Below are positions 27,813 to 37,313 of a DNA stretch of 64,000 nucleotides, piece after piece (the stretch's first letter is position 1; the number at the start of each line of letters is the position of its first letter). The stretch is from Ensifer canadensis (GTDB lineage Bacteria > Pseudomonadota > Alphaproteobacteria > Rhizobiales > Rhizobiaceae): NCBI RefSeq assembly GCF_017488845.2, contig NZ_CP083370.1, forward strand, positions 2,966,501 through 3,030,500, given 5' to 3'. The position numbers and the translations under genes are program-made. Below the pieces are notes generated by a model. That model was not told the DNA's origin and made no database searches. It was given only the letters and a program-made list of their open reading frames with translations.

Positions 27813-29153
27813 CTACCGTTCCATTTCTGTCAACAGATCGTGAACCGGCGACCGAACATAGGGCTGACGCCCGAACAATCCGGCAATCATCTCCGCCATG
27901 ATCAGGTCGAAACCCGGCAAAAAGGTGTCGTAGGGGCCTATGCGCGGCTCAACGTCGGTCTTCGCGACGCAATTGTCGTCTGTGGATACAACACAAGGCG
28001 CGGAAACCGACGCCCGCTTGGCAACGCCCGGTGGCAGTCCTGCGGCAATAAGTCTCTCCTGTTGCAGGCCGCCATCGTTGGTGGCGCCGATCTGCACCAT
28101 GCCATTTCCGACATTTCGAACCGTAAAGCGGCCGTCCCAGATGCCGGCTTCGCCGGGCCTCAGCGCCAGAAGCCGCAGATCACGCGCCTCGCGATAGAGG
28201 TAAAGGCCGGTCGCACGCCTGTCGAACACGACGCGTCCCGCCGTCAGCCGTCCGGGTTCGTCCCGCTCGAGAAACGCCATCAGTCGCGTGACCGTTTCCG
28301 CGGCCAGTGGATGCGTCCTGCCACCGACGACGGCAGCCATCGCCAGAAGCGCGCGGCGGCAGTCGGCGTCGACGCATCCGGCGACAGCAGCGCCCGCAAA
28401 GCTCACCACGAGGTTTTCGTGAACGCGCGCATGAAGCTTCAGCCAGGCGGCGGCCCTTGCCGAGGAGCGCGCCCGCGACGCAGCATCCCATGCGGCAGCC
28501 ACTTCGCCACCCGTTTCGGCGAGGCGCTCGCGGGTGCGCACACGCTCAAAGCGCATATTCATGTTGCTCGGATCGTCGAACCAGCCAACGCCCTCCGCGC
28601 TCAGAAAAGCGCGTATGTCGGCGCGGCGAAGGCCGAGAAACGGGCGCAACACCCAGAAGCGCCTGTCGTAGAGCGTTGCGCGGGCCATTCCGGCGCCACC
28701 GGGCCCCTGCCCACGCTCGGACCGCATCAGGATCGTCTCGCGCTGGTCATCGAGGGTGTGCCCGGTGACGATGCAGGTGGCCCCGAATTCATCGGCAGCG
28801 CTCGCCAGCAGTTGATAGCGCTCGTTGCGTGCCGCGGCCTGAATTCCCGCCGTCGGCTTGTGGCCGTCCCAGCGTTTGACCATATGTGCAATGCCGAGGC
28901 TGGCGCAGAAGGCGGCGATCGCCTCCGCTTCATCGGCGGAGCCGGGCCTCAGGGCATGGTCGACCGTGCAGGCGGCAAGGGAAAGGTCGGCTTTGCCGGT
29001 TGCCTCGATCGCCCGGTGCAGGGCAAGAAGCAGTCCCTTGGAATCGCTACCGCCTGAGACAGCTACGAGCAGTCGGGCGGGCCGATGGAAGAATGAAAGA
29101 AATCGTTTCGCCGTTTCGAGAACGGCCAGGTGCGCCGGCGTCTCAGCAGCCAA
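27813..29153 (-). CDS. tilS: tRNA(Ile)-lysidine synthetase TilS
   Basis: Changes C34 of the minor Ile tRNA to lysidine so that it reads AUA and not AUG. The 446-aa protein has the PP-loop LLVAVSGGSDSKG near residue 30 and GHTLDDQRETILMR further on, followed by a divergent C-terminal region. No ATG is available; the TTG at 29153 overlaps the end of cpoB by 11 bp, and an in-frame stop lies shortly upstream, so the start cannot be much earlier. Confidence 0.92.
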   Translation of the reverse strand: MAAETPAHLAVLETAKRFLSFFHRPARLLVAVSGGSDSKGLLLALHRAIEATGKADLSLAACTVDHALRPGSADEAEAIAAFCASLGIAHMVKRWDGHKPTAGIQAAARNERYQLLASAADEFGATCIVTGHTLDDQRETILMRSERGQGPGGAGMARATLYDRRFWVLRPFLGLRRADIRAFLSAEGVGWFDDPSNMNMRFERVRTRERLAETGGEVAAAWDAASRARSSARAAAWLKLHARVHENLVVSFAGAAVAGCVDADCRRALLAMAAVVGGRTHPLAAETVTRLMAFLERDEPGRLTAGRVVFDRRATGLYLYREARDLRLLALRPGEAGIWDGRFTVRNVGNGMVQIGATNDGGLQQERLIAAGLPPGVAKRASVSAPCVVSTDDNCVAKTDVEPRIGPYDTFLPGFDLIMAEMIAGLFGRQPYVRSPVHDLLTEMER

Positions 29154-30174
29154 AGCGGCTTTGCTCGCTCGTCACCTTTGCGCGCACGGCCGGCGAGGCC
29201 TTCGGGTAGCGCTTGTTCACCTCGCGCAACGTGGCGCAGGCGGTTTCCTTGTTGTCGAGCGCGCCAAGCGACATGCCGAGTTTCAGCAGCATTTCCGGAG
29301 CCTTCGGCGATTTGGCGTGCGCCTGATGCGCATTCAGGAACGTCTTGGCGGCTTCGCTGTACTTGCCCTGCGAATACTGCGCTTCGCCCATCCAGAAGCT
29401 GGCATCGGCTGCCTTTTCGCCCTGCGGGAACACATCGAGATAGTCGCGGAACTCCTGTTCGGCGGTGCTGTAGTCGCCGGAAAGCACGTGCCCATAGGCC
29501 GACTGGTAGAGGTCGCCGGGGTTGTCCAGCGCTGCCGTCTGCCGCTGGCTATCCGGATTGGCGTTGAGCCCGCCATCGGTGCCCGGAAGTGCTACGCCGG
29601 GATCGACACCGGGAGGCGTGGCGTTGGCGCCAGGCTGTGCGTCTGTCGTCGTCGAAATCGGATTGCCGCTCTCGTCGAAGACGATCTGGCCGAGCGTCGT
29701 CGGCGGTGCCGCACCGGTCGTGCCCTGATTGGCACCCGATGCGGCCATGCCGGTGCCAGGATCGACAGGCGCCATCGTCTGGCTATCCGTCACCTGAGGG
29801 GTGACGGACGCCTGATCGCTGGACTTCGGCGTCTGCAATGCGCCGCTCTTCTTCGGGGAGGCCTTGCCGCTTTCCAGATCCTGGAAGCGGAACTCGTTGT
29901 CCTCCTGGAACTTCCGGATCTGCTCCTGCATCTGCAGGAGTTGGAAGCTCATTTCCTCGATACGCCCGTTGAGCGAGCGGATCTGTTCTTCAAGTTGGCC
30001 GACCCGTGTGGTTTCGGACGCCTGTACCTTCACGACGGGAAGACTGTGCGCCCCTGCCGTGTCGGCGTGTGTCGTTCGGGCCATGAGCCCGGAAAGCGGC
30101 ATGGCGTTTACTGTCTGGCCCAGGCCCGAAAGGGCCGCGAGACCAAGCAGTCCAGCCACGACAAATTTCTTCAT
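29143..30174 (-). CDS. cpoB: Cell division coordinator CpoB (YbgF)
   Basis: A 343-aa periplasmic protein with signal peptide (FVVAGLLGLAALSGLG), an N-terminal trimerising coiled coil (TRVGQLEEQIRSLNGRIEEM) and a long Gly/Pro/Thr-rich linker. The C-terminal TPR domain has DLYQSAYGHVLSGDYSTAEQ, AEYSQGK-like repeats and the tail SPAVRAKVTSEQSRFGC. CpoB links the Tol-Pal system with peptidoglycan synthesis at the septum. The ATG at 30174 gives a clean signal peptide. It is the last tol gene and runs into tilS. Confidence 0.92.
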   Translation of the reverse strand: MKKFVVAGLLGLAALSGLGQTVNAMPLSGLMARTTHADTAGAHSLPVVKVQASETTRVGQLEEQIRSLNGRIEEMSFQLLQMQEQIRKFQEDNEFRFQDLESGKASPKKSGALQTPKSSDQASVTPQVTDSQTMAPVDPGTGMAASGANQGTTGAAPPTTLGQIVFDESGNPISTTTDAQPGANATPPGVDPGVALPGTDGGLNANPDSQRQTAALDNPGDLYQSAYGHVLSGDYSTAEQEFRDYLDVFPQGEKAADASFWMGEAQYSQGKYSEAAKTFLNAHQAHAKSPKAPEMLLKLGMSLGALDNKETACATLREVNKRYPKASPAVRAKVTSEQSRFGC

Positions 30175-30315
30175 TTCATTTGTCCTGTTCGAATACCGGT
30201 TTTCCCACCCTGGAATCGGGGCCCGCAATACATCTCGCCGATTCATCTGGATGATTGCCGCACAGTTTTCCAATTACCCTGAAAAAGCAACGGAGTTCGG
30301 CCAAAGTGTGGTAAA

Positions 30316-30344
30316 AAAGCAAAGGGCGGCACAAGGCCGCCCTT
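30316..30344 (-). terminator. pal terminator
   Basis: On the minus strand AAGGGCGGC and GCCGCCCTT with a 5-base loop, followed by TGCTTTTTT, 28 bp after the pal stop codon. Confidence 0.85.
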
Positions 30345-30371
30345 ATAATTTAGCGATGCGTGATCGGAAGA

Positions 30372-30902
30372 TCACATGCCGGCGCCACCGAGAACGGTCA
30401 CGGCGCGGCGGTTCTGCGACCAGCACGAGATGTCGTCGCAAACGGCAACCGGCTTTTCCTTGCCGTAGGAGATCGTCTTCAGGCGGTTGGCCGGAACGCC
30501 GCGCGAAATCAGATAGTCCTTGGTGGAAGCAGCGCGGCGAGCGCCGAGTGCCAGGTTGTATTCGCGGGTGCCGCGTTCGTCGGCATGGCCTTCGACGGTG
30601 ACGGCGTAGTTCGGGTACTTGGCCAGCCACTGAGCCTGACGGTCGAGCGTCTGCTGGGCGTCGGCGCGGATCGAGGTCGAGTCCGTGTCGAAGAAGATAC
30701 GGTCGCCGACATTGACGGTGAAGTCCTGCTGCGAACCCGGCGTTGCAGCGCCGGCGCCGAGACCAAGCTCGTTGGCATTGTTCGGCATGTTCTTCTTCGA
30801 GGCGCAGCCAGCGATGGCAAGGGTCATGACAAGTGCGATCATGACCGGGTTGCGAGCGATGGTCTGCATGCGGCCTGCGGCCGGGGTGTCAATTCGGCTC
30901 AT
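30372..30902 (-). CDS. pal: Peptidoglycan-associated lipoprotein Pal
   Basis: A 176-aa outer membrane lipoprotein. The signal peptide ends in lipobox LAIAGC, with lipidation at the Cys. The OmpA-like domain follows: RIFFDTDSTSIRADAQQTL, then VTVEGHADERGTREYN with the Asp and Arg that bind diaminopimelate in peptidoglycan, and NLALGARRA. The ATG at 30902 follows GGAG. Pal is pulled to the septum by TolQRAB during constriction. Confidence 0.96.
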   Translation of the reverse strand: MSRIDTPAAGRMQTIARNPVMIALVMTLAIAGCASKKNMPNNANELGLGAGAATPGSQQDFTVNVGDRIFFDTDSTSIRADAQQTLDRQAQWLAKYPNYAVTVEGHADERGTREYNLALGARRAASTKDYLISRGVPANRLKTISYGKEKPVAVCDDISCWSQNRRAVTVLGGAGM

Positions 30903-30961
30903 GCGCCGGTCTCCTTGAGAAGTGTCTGAATTCACGGTTGCCAGACTGTAACCGGAAGCGG

Positions 30962-30976
30962 TTAATCGCTATTCAA
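30962..30976 (-). promoter_or_regulatory. Candidate CtrA box upstream of pal
   Basis: TTAA-TCGCTAT-TCAA on the plus strand has one mismatch to TTAA-N7-TTAA and lies 60-74 bp before the pal start. A further GGTTAAC lies at about 30984-30990. Confidence 0.35.
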
Positions 30977-31084
30977 CAGTTATGGTTAACAAATCGATAA
31001 TTTAAGCTCGGCGCCTGCTAGACCAGCACTTTGCGGCGAGAAAGCGGCATCGTAGCCACAATCCCCGCCGCAAAGGCGAGCCTG

Positions 31085-32395
31085 CTATTCAAGCCGCGGC
31101 GACCAGGCCGGGTCCGAGGCAAAGCCCTGTGTCGGGACCGCCTGCTCGTTGTAACCGGTCAGATCGATCGAGTAGAGCTGCGGTCCGCCGGCACCGGCGT
31201 TCTGGCGGAAGAACATCAAAACGCGGCCGTTCGGCGCCCAGGTCGGCCCTTCATTGTGGAAGCCTGTGGTCAGGATGCGCTCACCCGAACCGTCCGGCTT
31301 CATCACGCCGATCGAGAACTTGCCGCCCGACTGCTTGGTGAAGGCGATGAGGTCGCCACGCGGAGACCAGACCGGCGTCGAATAGGAACCGTCGCCGAAG
31401 GAGATGCGGCGCTGACCGGAACCATCGGCACCCATGACGTAGATCTGCTGGCGTCCGCCGCGGTCGCTTTCAAAGGCGATCTGGCCACCATCCGGCGAAT
31501 AGGACGGCGCCGTATCGATCGCCGGCGTGCTGGTGAGCCGTGTCGTCGTGCGCGAGCGCAGATCCATCGTGTAGATGTTGGCGTTGCCGTCCTGCTGCAG
31601 GCTCATGATGACGCGCTGGCCATCGGGCGAGAAGCGTGGCGAGAAGGTCATGCCCGGAAAGTTGCCGACAACCTCGCGCTGTCCGGTCTCCAGTTGCAGC
31701 AGATAGACCCGCGGCTGCTGGTTTTCGAACGACATGTAGGTGACTTCCTGACGGTTCGGCGAGAAGCGCGGCGTCAGAACGATGTCGTTGGAGTTGGTGA
31801 GCGGTCGTGGATTTGCGCCATCCTGGTCCATGATCGCAAGCTGGCGCTTGCGGGCGGTCTTCGGGCCGCTTTCGGCAACGTAGACGACACGCGTATCGAA
31901 GTAGCCCTTTTCGCCGGTGATGCGCTCATAGATCGCATCGGCGATGATATGGGCAACACGACGCCAGTTTTCGGGCTGGGTGAAGAACTGCTGCCCGGTC
32001 ATCTGCGTGCCGGCAAACGTGTCCCAAAGCCGGAACTCGGCCTTCAGGCGACCGTCGGCCTCCTGCGTCACGCGACCGGTGACGAGCGCCTGGGCGTTGA
32101 TGACCTTCCAGTCCTCGAACCGCGGCGCGGCGTCGGGGTTGCTGATCTTTTCGATGAAGGCACCGCGGTCGATCGGCTTAAACAGGCCCGACCGCTTGAG
32201 GTCGGCTGCGACCACGTCCGAAATCTTCTTGCCGAGTTCACCCTGCAGGAAGTCGGTGATCGCGATCGGCAACGGTTCGACATTGCCCTTGTTGATGTTG
32301 ATTTCAACGACCGCATTCGCCGGCGTCGCCGCCACGAAGGCGGCCAGCAGACCCGCTGCCACCATCAGGGCGCGGAAAAAAGAGCTCTTGATCAT
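31085..32395 (-). CDS. tolB: Tol-Pal translocation protein TolB
   Basis: A 436-aa periplasmic protein. The signal peptide ([20 protein letters not shown]) is followed by an N-terminal alpha/beta domain ([10 protein letters not shown]). A six-bladed beta-propeller follows with repeated [25 protein letters not shown] motifs. TolB binds Pal and shuttles between it and the TolA C-terminus. It is in the normal place between tolA and pal. Confidence 0.97.
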   Translation of the reverse strand: MIKSSFFRALMVAAGLLAAFVAATPANAVVEININKGNVEPLPIAITDFLQGELGKKISDVVAADLKRSGLFKPIDRGAFIEKISNPDAAPRFEDWKVINAQALVTGRVTQEADGRLKAEFRLWDTFAGTQMTGQQFFTQPENWRRVAHIIADAIYERITGEKGYFDTRVVYVAESGPKTARKRQLAIMDQDGANPRPLTNSNDIVLTPRFSPNRQEVTYMSFENQQPRVYLLQLETGQREVVGNFPGMTFSPRFSPDGQRVIMSLQQDGNANIYTMDLRSRTTTRLTSTPAIDTAPSYSPDGGQIAFESDRGGRQQIYVMGADGSGQRRISFGDGSYSTPVWSPRGDLIAFTKQSGGKFSIGVMKPDGSGERILTTGFHNEGPTWAPNGRVLMFFRQNAGAGGPQLYSIDLTGYNEQAVPTQGFASDPAWSPRLE

Positions 32396-32473
32396 AGAGA
32401 CAAGCCTTTCAGCTTAGTACGAAGGGTTTGCAGGGTTGGTTTGCTATCCGGCATGATTCCAATCCCGGCAGCT

Positions 32474-33553
32474 CTAGAGTGCGAAATCCGAGGGGTCGAA
32501 GTTCAGCACGAGGGTATTCCATCCTTTTTCGCCGTCATATTTTTCAGGCGGCAGGTTCTGTAGCGGTGCCGAGCGGCGGAGCGCGCGCAGCGTGCTGCTC
32601 TCGACGGCGCGGCGCGTTCCTTCCGGCCCCCCCGTGGCGGTCACCTCCGGCTCACCGACGATGTTGCCCGAGGGATCCAGTTGCACCCGGATCGAGACGC
32701 GCACTTCCTCGACGCCTGTGAGACCGGCCATCAGCGACCATTTGTCCTGGATCTGACCCTTCACACCGTCGATCTCGTTGGCGCTCAAGCCCACGCCGAT
32801 GGTCTTCTTGCCACCGAGAGCCGCCTCCTGCGTCGAGCGCTTGGCGCCACCGGCAGAGGGATCTTGCCGGTTGAGAAGGGCGGCAATTTCGTCAGCGTTG
32901 AACTTGCTTTCCTCAGTGGAGGCCGCCTTCTTCTGTTCCTTCGGCGTCTGCTCGTTCTTGCGGTCAGGTGTCTTTGCCGACTGTGCCGGTTTTTCGACCT
33001 TGGGCTTGGCAGCCGGCGTCGGCACCTTTTCGGGCAACGCTTCGGCTTCCGGATTTTCGGCCGGCTTTTCTTCGGCCGGCGCCGATTGCGGCTTGGTTTC
33101 GGGCTTTACTTCCTGCTTGGCTTCCGGCAGTGCCGCGACTTCGGTCGCCGGTTCGGAAGCAGGCTTCGTCTCCTCGACCTTCTTGATTTCCTGCTCGACC
33201 GGATCGGGCGTCGGTTCGGGCTTCTCGTTCTTTTCCGGCGAGGCCGTGGCCTCGCTCTTCGACGGCTTGGCGTTCGGCGTCGGCGGCGTTTTCAGGTCCG
33301 TGTCGTTGTCGCCGATGTTCTCGGCCGGCTGGCTCGTTTCCGGACGTTTGGTCGGAACCGGCGACGATGTTTCCTTCTTCGGTGCCTTCTTGTCGCCCTG
33401 CTGGACCTGGGTTATTTCCGAATAGGGTACGATATCGACAGGCAAGGCTTCGACGTCGGCGACCTGGAAGTCAGCCGGGCTGCCGAGCGAAACCAGCGCC
33501 CAGGTCAGAACCAGAGCGTGAAGCAGACCAGATGTGGCGAGACTGCCCTTCAT
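32474..33553 (-). CDS. tolA: TolA, trans-periplasmic energy-transfer protein
   Basis: A 359-aa protein with one N-terminal membrane helix (SLATSGLLHALVLTWALVSL) and a long central region very rich in Lys, Glu, Pro and Ala (about 60-235). The folded C-terminal domain (about 250-359) resembles TonB/TolA domain III (RVSIRVQLDPSGNIVGEPEV). The central part is charged and extended and here proline-rich. The ATG at 33553 is preferred to a TTG two codons upstream. It is 9 bp downstream of tolR. Confidence 0.9.
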   Translation of the reverse strand: MKGSLATSGLLHALVLTWALVSLGSPADFQVADVEALPVDIVPYSEITQVQQGDKKAPKKETSSPVPTKRPETSQPAENIGDNDTDLKTPPTPNAKPSKSEATASPEKNEKPEPTPDPVEQEIKKVEETKPASEPATEVAALPEAKQEVKPETKPQSAPAEEKPAENPEAEALPEKVPTPAAKPKVEKPAQSAKTPDRKNEQTPKEQKKAASTEESKFNADEIAALLNRQDPSAGGAKRSTQEAALGGKKTIGVGLSANEIDGVKGQIQDKWSLMAGLTGVEEVRVSIRVQLDPSGNIVGEPEVTATGGPEGTRRAVESSTLRALRRSAPLQNLPPEKYDGEKGWNTLVLNFDPSDFAL

Positions 33554-33562
33554 GGCCAAGGA

Positions 33563-34015
33563 TCACTTTTCCTGTTCTTGCAGCGTCACGAGGCCGAGGT
33601 TCTTGAACCCGGCAGCCGAGATGCGCGCCATGACCTTCATCACCGTGCCATAGTCGGCGTTGGTGTCGCCGCGGACATAGATGCGTTCGTTGTAGCCGGT
33701 GGTGGCAATCGCCTCGAGCTTGGGCACAACCTCTTCGATTGCGATCGGCGTTTCCTGCAGGAAAATCTCGCCGGCCGGGTTGACCGAAACGGTGATCGGC
33801 TGCGTATCGGAGTTGAGCGCCTTGGCCTGCGTTTCCGGCAGGTCGATCGGCACGCCGACCGTCATCATCGGTGCGGCGACCATGAAGATGATCAGCAGCA
33901 CCAGCATCACGTCCACAAAGGGCGTGACGTTGATTTCGCTCATGATCGCTTTCTTGCCGCCGCGGCGGCGGCGACCGCCGCCCGACCCCTTGGCTCCGCC
34001 AACCGACATACCCAT
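33563..34015 (-). CDS. tolR: TolR, proton-channel subunit of the Tol system
   Basis: A 150-aa ExbD/TolR protein. A glycine- and arginine-rich N-terminus is followed by [20 protein letters not shown], whose Asp in the single membrane helix is the proton-carrying residue. A periplasmic domain follows ([19 protein letters not shown]). It works with TolQ. Confidence 0.96.
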   Translation of the reverse strand: MGMSVGGAKGSGGGRRRRGGKKAIMSEINVTPFVDVMLVLLIIFMVAAPMMTVGVPIDLPETQAKALNSDTQPITVSVNPAGEIFLQETPIAIEEVVPKLEAIATTGYNERIYVRGDTNADYGTVMKVMARISAAGFKNLGLVTLQEQEK

Positions 34016-34042
34016 CAGCGTGGTCTCCGTGCTCTCTGGCGA

Positions 34043-34765
34043 TTACTGCGCGGCCTGGCGCGGGTTCTGCAGTTTCTCGTCGATCTGCCGCGACAGGATC
34101 GCGGAAAACTCGTCGGCGAAGGCTTCCATACGCGCCGACAGTTTGCCGGCGTCGGCAGAAAACTTGTTGTAGGCGATAACGGCGGGAATAGCCGCAAGCA
34201 GGCCGATGGCAGTTGCCAGCAGCGCTTCGGCGATACCGGGGGCCACAACTGCAAGGTTGGTCGACTTCGAACCGGCGATCGCCTGGAACGAGGTCATGAT
34301 ACCGACGACGGTACCGAAGAGGCCGATGAAGGGTGCCGCCGAACCGATGGTCGCGAGCGAACCGAGGCGCGCTTCCAGCGATTCCGATTCACGCGCAAGC
34401 GTCACGTCCATGGCACGGTCGATACGCATCTGCAGGCCGATCGGCGAGCGAGCGCCGCGCTCGAAGCTCTTCTTCCATTCGCGCATCGCCGAGACGAAGA
34501 TCGCCCCCATGCCCGCCGTCTGGCGGTCGGAGAGCGTGCGGTACAGCTCTTCGAGCGATTGGCCCGACCAGAACACCTGCTCGAAGCCGTCGAGCTGGCG
34601 ACGGACACGGCCGTAGTTCAGCGTCTTGTCGACGACGATCGCCCATGTCCACACCGAAGCTGCAATCAGCCCCAGCATGACCAACTTCACGACAAAGCCC
34701 GCTTGCATGAACAGCGACCAGAGGGTCACATCGTGCGTCGCAGCGGCCAATCCAACCTGTTCCAT
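34043..34765 (-). CDS. tolQ: TolQ, proton-channel subunit of the Tol system
   Basis: A 240-aa ExbB/TolQ protein with three membrane helices: about 17-40 ([20 protein letters not shown]), 135-160 ([20 protein letters not shown]) and 175-200 ([20 protein letters not shown]). The ATG at 34765 gives the usual [13 protein letters not shown] start; a longer frame has an unlikely extension. It is the first gene of the tolQRAB run and is separated from ybgC by foreign-looking DNA. Confidence 0.96.
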   Translation of the reverse strand: MEQVGLAAATHDVTLWSLFMQAGFVVKLVMLGLIAASVWTWAIVVDKTLNYGRVRRQLDGFEQVFWSGQSLEELYRTLSDRQTAGMGAIFVSAMREWKKSFERGARSPIGLQMRIDRAMDVTLARESESLEARLGSLATIGSAAPFIGLFGTVVGIMTSFQAIAGSKSTNLAVVAPGIAEALLATAIGLLAAIPAVIAYNKFSADAGKLSARMEAFADEFSAILSRQIDEKLQNPRQAAQ

Positions 34766-35073
34766 CGTTTTCAGTCCCCGAATCCAAACACCCGGCAAGA
34801 GCGGCTCATGCTCGTGACCGGGTAGCCCAAACGTCCTGTTGCAAGAATGCCCCGGCGCCGCCGCTGGTCGCACCATCGCGACCTTTATTAGCTTATGGTT
34901 GCCTTCTTGCCGTCAATTTTGGTCAAAGGATGACGTGCACTGCACAAATCCTGATGGGCTGATTAAGACACCATTATGGTTAAGGGAGTGTTACCGTGCT
35001 GTGTCTTTCCGGCCGCACCTTGAGGCCAAGCGCCCATCACGGAACTTCCCTCGTCGGCGGGCGTTTTCTCGCC
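34766..35073. other. tolQ upstream region
   Basis: About 308 bp without a supported gene. It should hold the tolQ promoter. A near CtrA box TTAA-GACACCA-TTAT lies at 34963-34977, with GGTTAAG just beyond it. In most relatives ybgC would be in this place. Confidence 0.4.
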
Positions 35074-35364
35074 ATGACCACGCAAACGACACGACATCGC
35101 GACCGGCGGTCCACCCCGCAGCACTTCGATCAGCGCGATCGCTTGATCCTGGCACTCTACGCGCAGTTGAAGGCCGAGCGGGAAACCCGCGCCGCGCTGG
35201 AAGAGGCACTCGCCAACGGCGTCCTATCCAGCGAGGTGCTTCAGGCAATCATCTCCGATCCGATCCCTGCCATCACCAGCGAAGATATCGCGGGCATCGA
35301 GCAGGCCCTCGCCCAAGACGCAGTCCGCGCGTCAGGCACCAAACCGCTGAACGGAGAACGCTGA
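35074..35364 (+). CDS. Small hypothetical protein
   Basis: A 96-aa protein with a basic, His-, Thr- and Arg-rich N-terminus and a predicted helical middle (DRLILALYAQLKAERETRAALEEALANG). No family is recognised. It ends inside the first codon of the ligD remnant (the stop TGA overlaps the GAC codon of DLRK), which suggests that its 3' end was made by the deletion. A real gene is possible but not sure. Confidence 0.45.
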   Translation: MTTQTTRHRDRRSTPQHFDQRDRLILALYAQLKAERETRAALEEALANGVLSSEVLQAIISDPIPAITSEDIAGIEQALAQDAVRASGTKPLNGER

Positions 35365-35543
35365 CCTGCGCAAGAACCCGCTCATCAAGCGACGGCACGA
35401 GCTGCAAGCATTGCTCGACGGCATGGGGCCCGCCGGCACACGCCGGATCTGGTGGCCTAGTTCGACTTAGCCGAGTTCTCTGACGATGGACACATTCGCC
35501 ACGGCGCTTCGAAGGGCTGCGCCGCGACAAGGAGGCCAAGGCC
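35363..35543 (+). pseudogene. ligD: Remnant of the ligase domain of LigD
   Basis: One frame at 35363-35470 reads DLRKNPLIKRRHELQALLDG, matching the post-catalytic part of ATP-dependent LigD ligase domains, then hits a stop. Another frame from about 35461 reads AEFSDDGHIRHGAS, and a third reads FEGLRRDKEAKAV. Together these are the end of the ligase domain (pattern IRHxSFxGLRxDK). So the catalytic core is deleted and at least two frameshifts are present, directly in front of the intact polymerase domain. Confidence 0.75.
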
Positions 35544-36569
35544 GTGACACAGGAAAGACCGAAGATGACGAAGGAGCCCGAACCCGATGCGAAACGTGCG
35601 CCGAACCAAGCAGTGCGTGCGCAGGGCAACGCGAAGCGTGCCTCGCGCGAAACGCCGAGCGCGGCGAATTCGGTTACGGACGACACCGTTCTCGGCGTTC
35701 GCATCACCCATCCGGAGCGCGAGCTGTTCGAGGGAGGGCGCATCACCAAACTCGATCTCGCCCGCCACTACGCCGTCGTGGCGGACAAGATGCTGCCCTT
35801 TGCCAGCGGTCACCTGCTGTCGCTGATGCGGTGCCCGCAGGGCGGACGCGGCCAATGCTTTTACCAGAAGCATGCCAGCGAGGGTTTTCCGGCCGAGATC
35901 CGCGAGACACCGGTGAAGGAATCCTCCGGCGACACCGAGAACTACATGTATGTGCGTGATGCCAAGGGTCTTGTTGCGGCGGTCCAGATGGCAACGCTGG
36001 AATTTCACATCTGGGGATCGCCGGTCGACAAGATCGAGACGCCGGACCGATTGGTGTTCGACCTCGACCCCGACCCAAGCGTCGATTTTTCAACCGTCAA
36101 GGACGCCGCACTCAGCCTTCGAGACGCGCTCGACGACATCGGCCTGCAATCGGTTCCGATGGTTACCGGCGGCAAGGGCGTGCATGTCATCGTTCCGCTG
36201 GCGCCACGCGCACCATGGGAGGACGCGAAACGCTTCGCCAAGTCGTTCGCGCAGGGCTTTGCCGACCGCGATCCGGATAATTTCATTGCCACCATGTCGA
36301 AGGCAAAGCGCCAGGGCAGGATCTTCATCGACTGGCTGAGGAACGAACGCGGCGCGACAGCGATCGCTCCCTATTCCACCCGAGCCCGCGCAGGTGGACC
36401 GGTGGCAACGCCCGTCAGCTGGAGCGAGCTTTCCAACCTCGACGCAGCCAACGGTTTCCATATCGCCGATATCCTCCAGCGCATCGAAAATGGAATGGAA
36501 CCCTGGTCTGAGCTTGGCGATACAAGGCAGTCCCTGACCAAGAAGATACTGGATACGCTGGCCGAATAA
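35544..36569 (+). CDS. Stand-alone polymerase (primase-like) domain of LigD
   Basis: A 341-aa protein. After a ~50-residue basic linker it is a full LigD polymerase domain: VRITHPERELFEGGRITKLD, FDLDPDP (the metal-binding Asp pair), VTGGKGVHVIVPL, and ATAIAPYSTRARAGGPVATP near the end. In non-homologous end joining this domain adds ribo- or deoxynucleotides at breaks. Here no ligase or nuclease domain remains in frame. The GTG at 35544 has AAGGAGG at good spacing, so it may be translated on its own. No ku gene is in the window. Confidence 0.85.
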   Translation: MTQERPKMTKEPEPDAKRAPNQAVRAQGNAKRASRETPSAANSVTDDTVLGVRITHPERELFEGGRITKLDLARHYAVVADKMLPFASGHLLSLMRCPQGGRGQCFYQKHASEGFPAEIRETPVKESSGDTENYMYVRDAKGLVAAVQMATLEFHIWGSPVDKIETPDRLVFDLDPDPSVDFSTVKDAALSLRDALDDIGLQSVPMVTGGKGVHVIVPLAPRAPWEDAKRFAKSFAQGFADRDPDNFIATMSKAKRQGRIFIDWLRNERGATAIAPYSTRARAGGPVATPVSWSELSNLDAANGFHIADILQRIENGMEPWSELGDTRQSLTKKILDTLAE

Positions 36570-36674
36570 GCGGGGCGGCTAGGCCGCCACCTGCCGCAGG
36601 CCCTCGATCCATACGTACGTCCGCATGATCGTCAACTGCACAAACGGTACGGGTTGCAACTAACCTCCTGGCAA

Positions 36675-36704
36675 CGAAAAAAGCGCCCTTCAGAAAGGAC
36701 GCTT
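36675..36704 (-). terminator. ybgC terminator
   Basis: On the minus strand AAGCG-T-CCTT...AAGG-G-CGCTT forms a hairpin followed by a T run, 27 bp after the ybgC stop. Confidence 0.75.
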
Positions 36705-36730
36705 CGATGCATGCAACAGCACGTGCCGGC

Positions 36731-37186
36731 TTAACCCACGCTTTGCCTTGCCTGTGTGAATTTCGTCGCCAGCGCTTCGGGCAGGCGGCGGGGACGGCCC
36801 TGGCCGTTGATCACCGCGATAATCACCTTGGCGGCGATCAGCAATTGCCCATCACGGCGGATCTCCTGCAGCAGCACCATCTTGGCACCGCCCGCTTTCT
36901 CCGTCACCGTGCCGATCGTCAGGATGTCGTCCATGCGCGCCGGCGCCTTGAAGTCGATCTCCATCCGATGCACGACAAAGACGAGACCCTCGCTGTCCCC
37001 CTCGATCGCCAGCGTCGCCTGCTCGACGCCGAGCAGCCGCAGGAAATCCGTGCGGGCGCGCTCCATGAAATGCAAGTAGCGGGCGTGATAAACGACGCCG
37101 GAAAAATCGGTGTCTTCGTAATAAACGCGCTGGACCAGTCGATGGCCGCCTTCGGTCAGTTCGCCTGCAATCGAGATCAGGGACAT
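36731..37186 (-). CDS. ybgC: Acyl-CoA thioesterase YbgC
   Basis: A 151-aa hot-dog-fold thioesterase with the 4-hydroxybenzoyl-CoA thioesterase signature VYYEDTDFSGVVYHARYLHF, where the first Asp is catalytic. YbgC is the first gene of the tol-pal operon in many proteobacteria. Here it is cut off from tolQ by about 2 kb of ligD and other DNA and has its own terminator. The ATG at 37186 is the usual start. Confidence 0.94.
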   Translation of the reverse strand: MSLISIAGELTEGGHRLVQRVYYEDTDFSGVVYHARYLHFMERARTDFLRLLGVEQATLAIEGDSEGLVFVVHRMEIDFKAPARMDDILTIGTVTEKAGGAKMVLLQEIRRDGQLLIAAKVIIAVINGQGRPRRLPEALATKFTQARQSVG

Positions 37187-37313
37187 GCTTCTCTCCGACA
37201 AGAATTTCCCAAATCCTGTGCAGGAACAAAAAGGCATTTGCAAGCATTGCAGCTTTGTCACAAACCTATCCTACACGTGACACAGCTTTCCTTCCTGATC
37301 AGGAGAACCGTGC

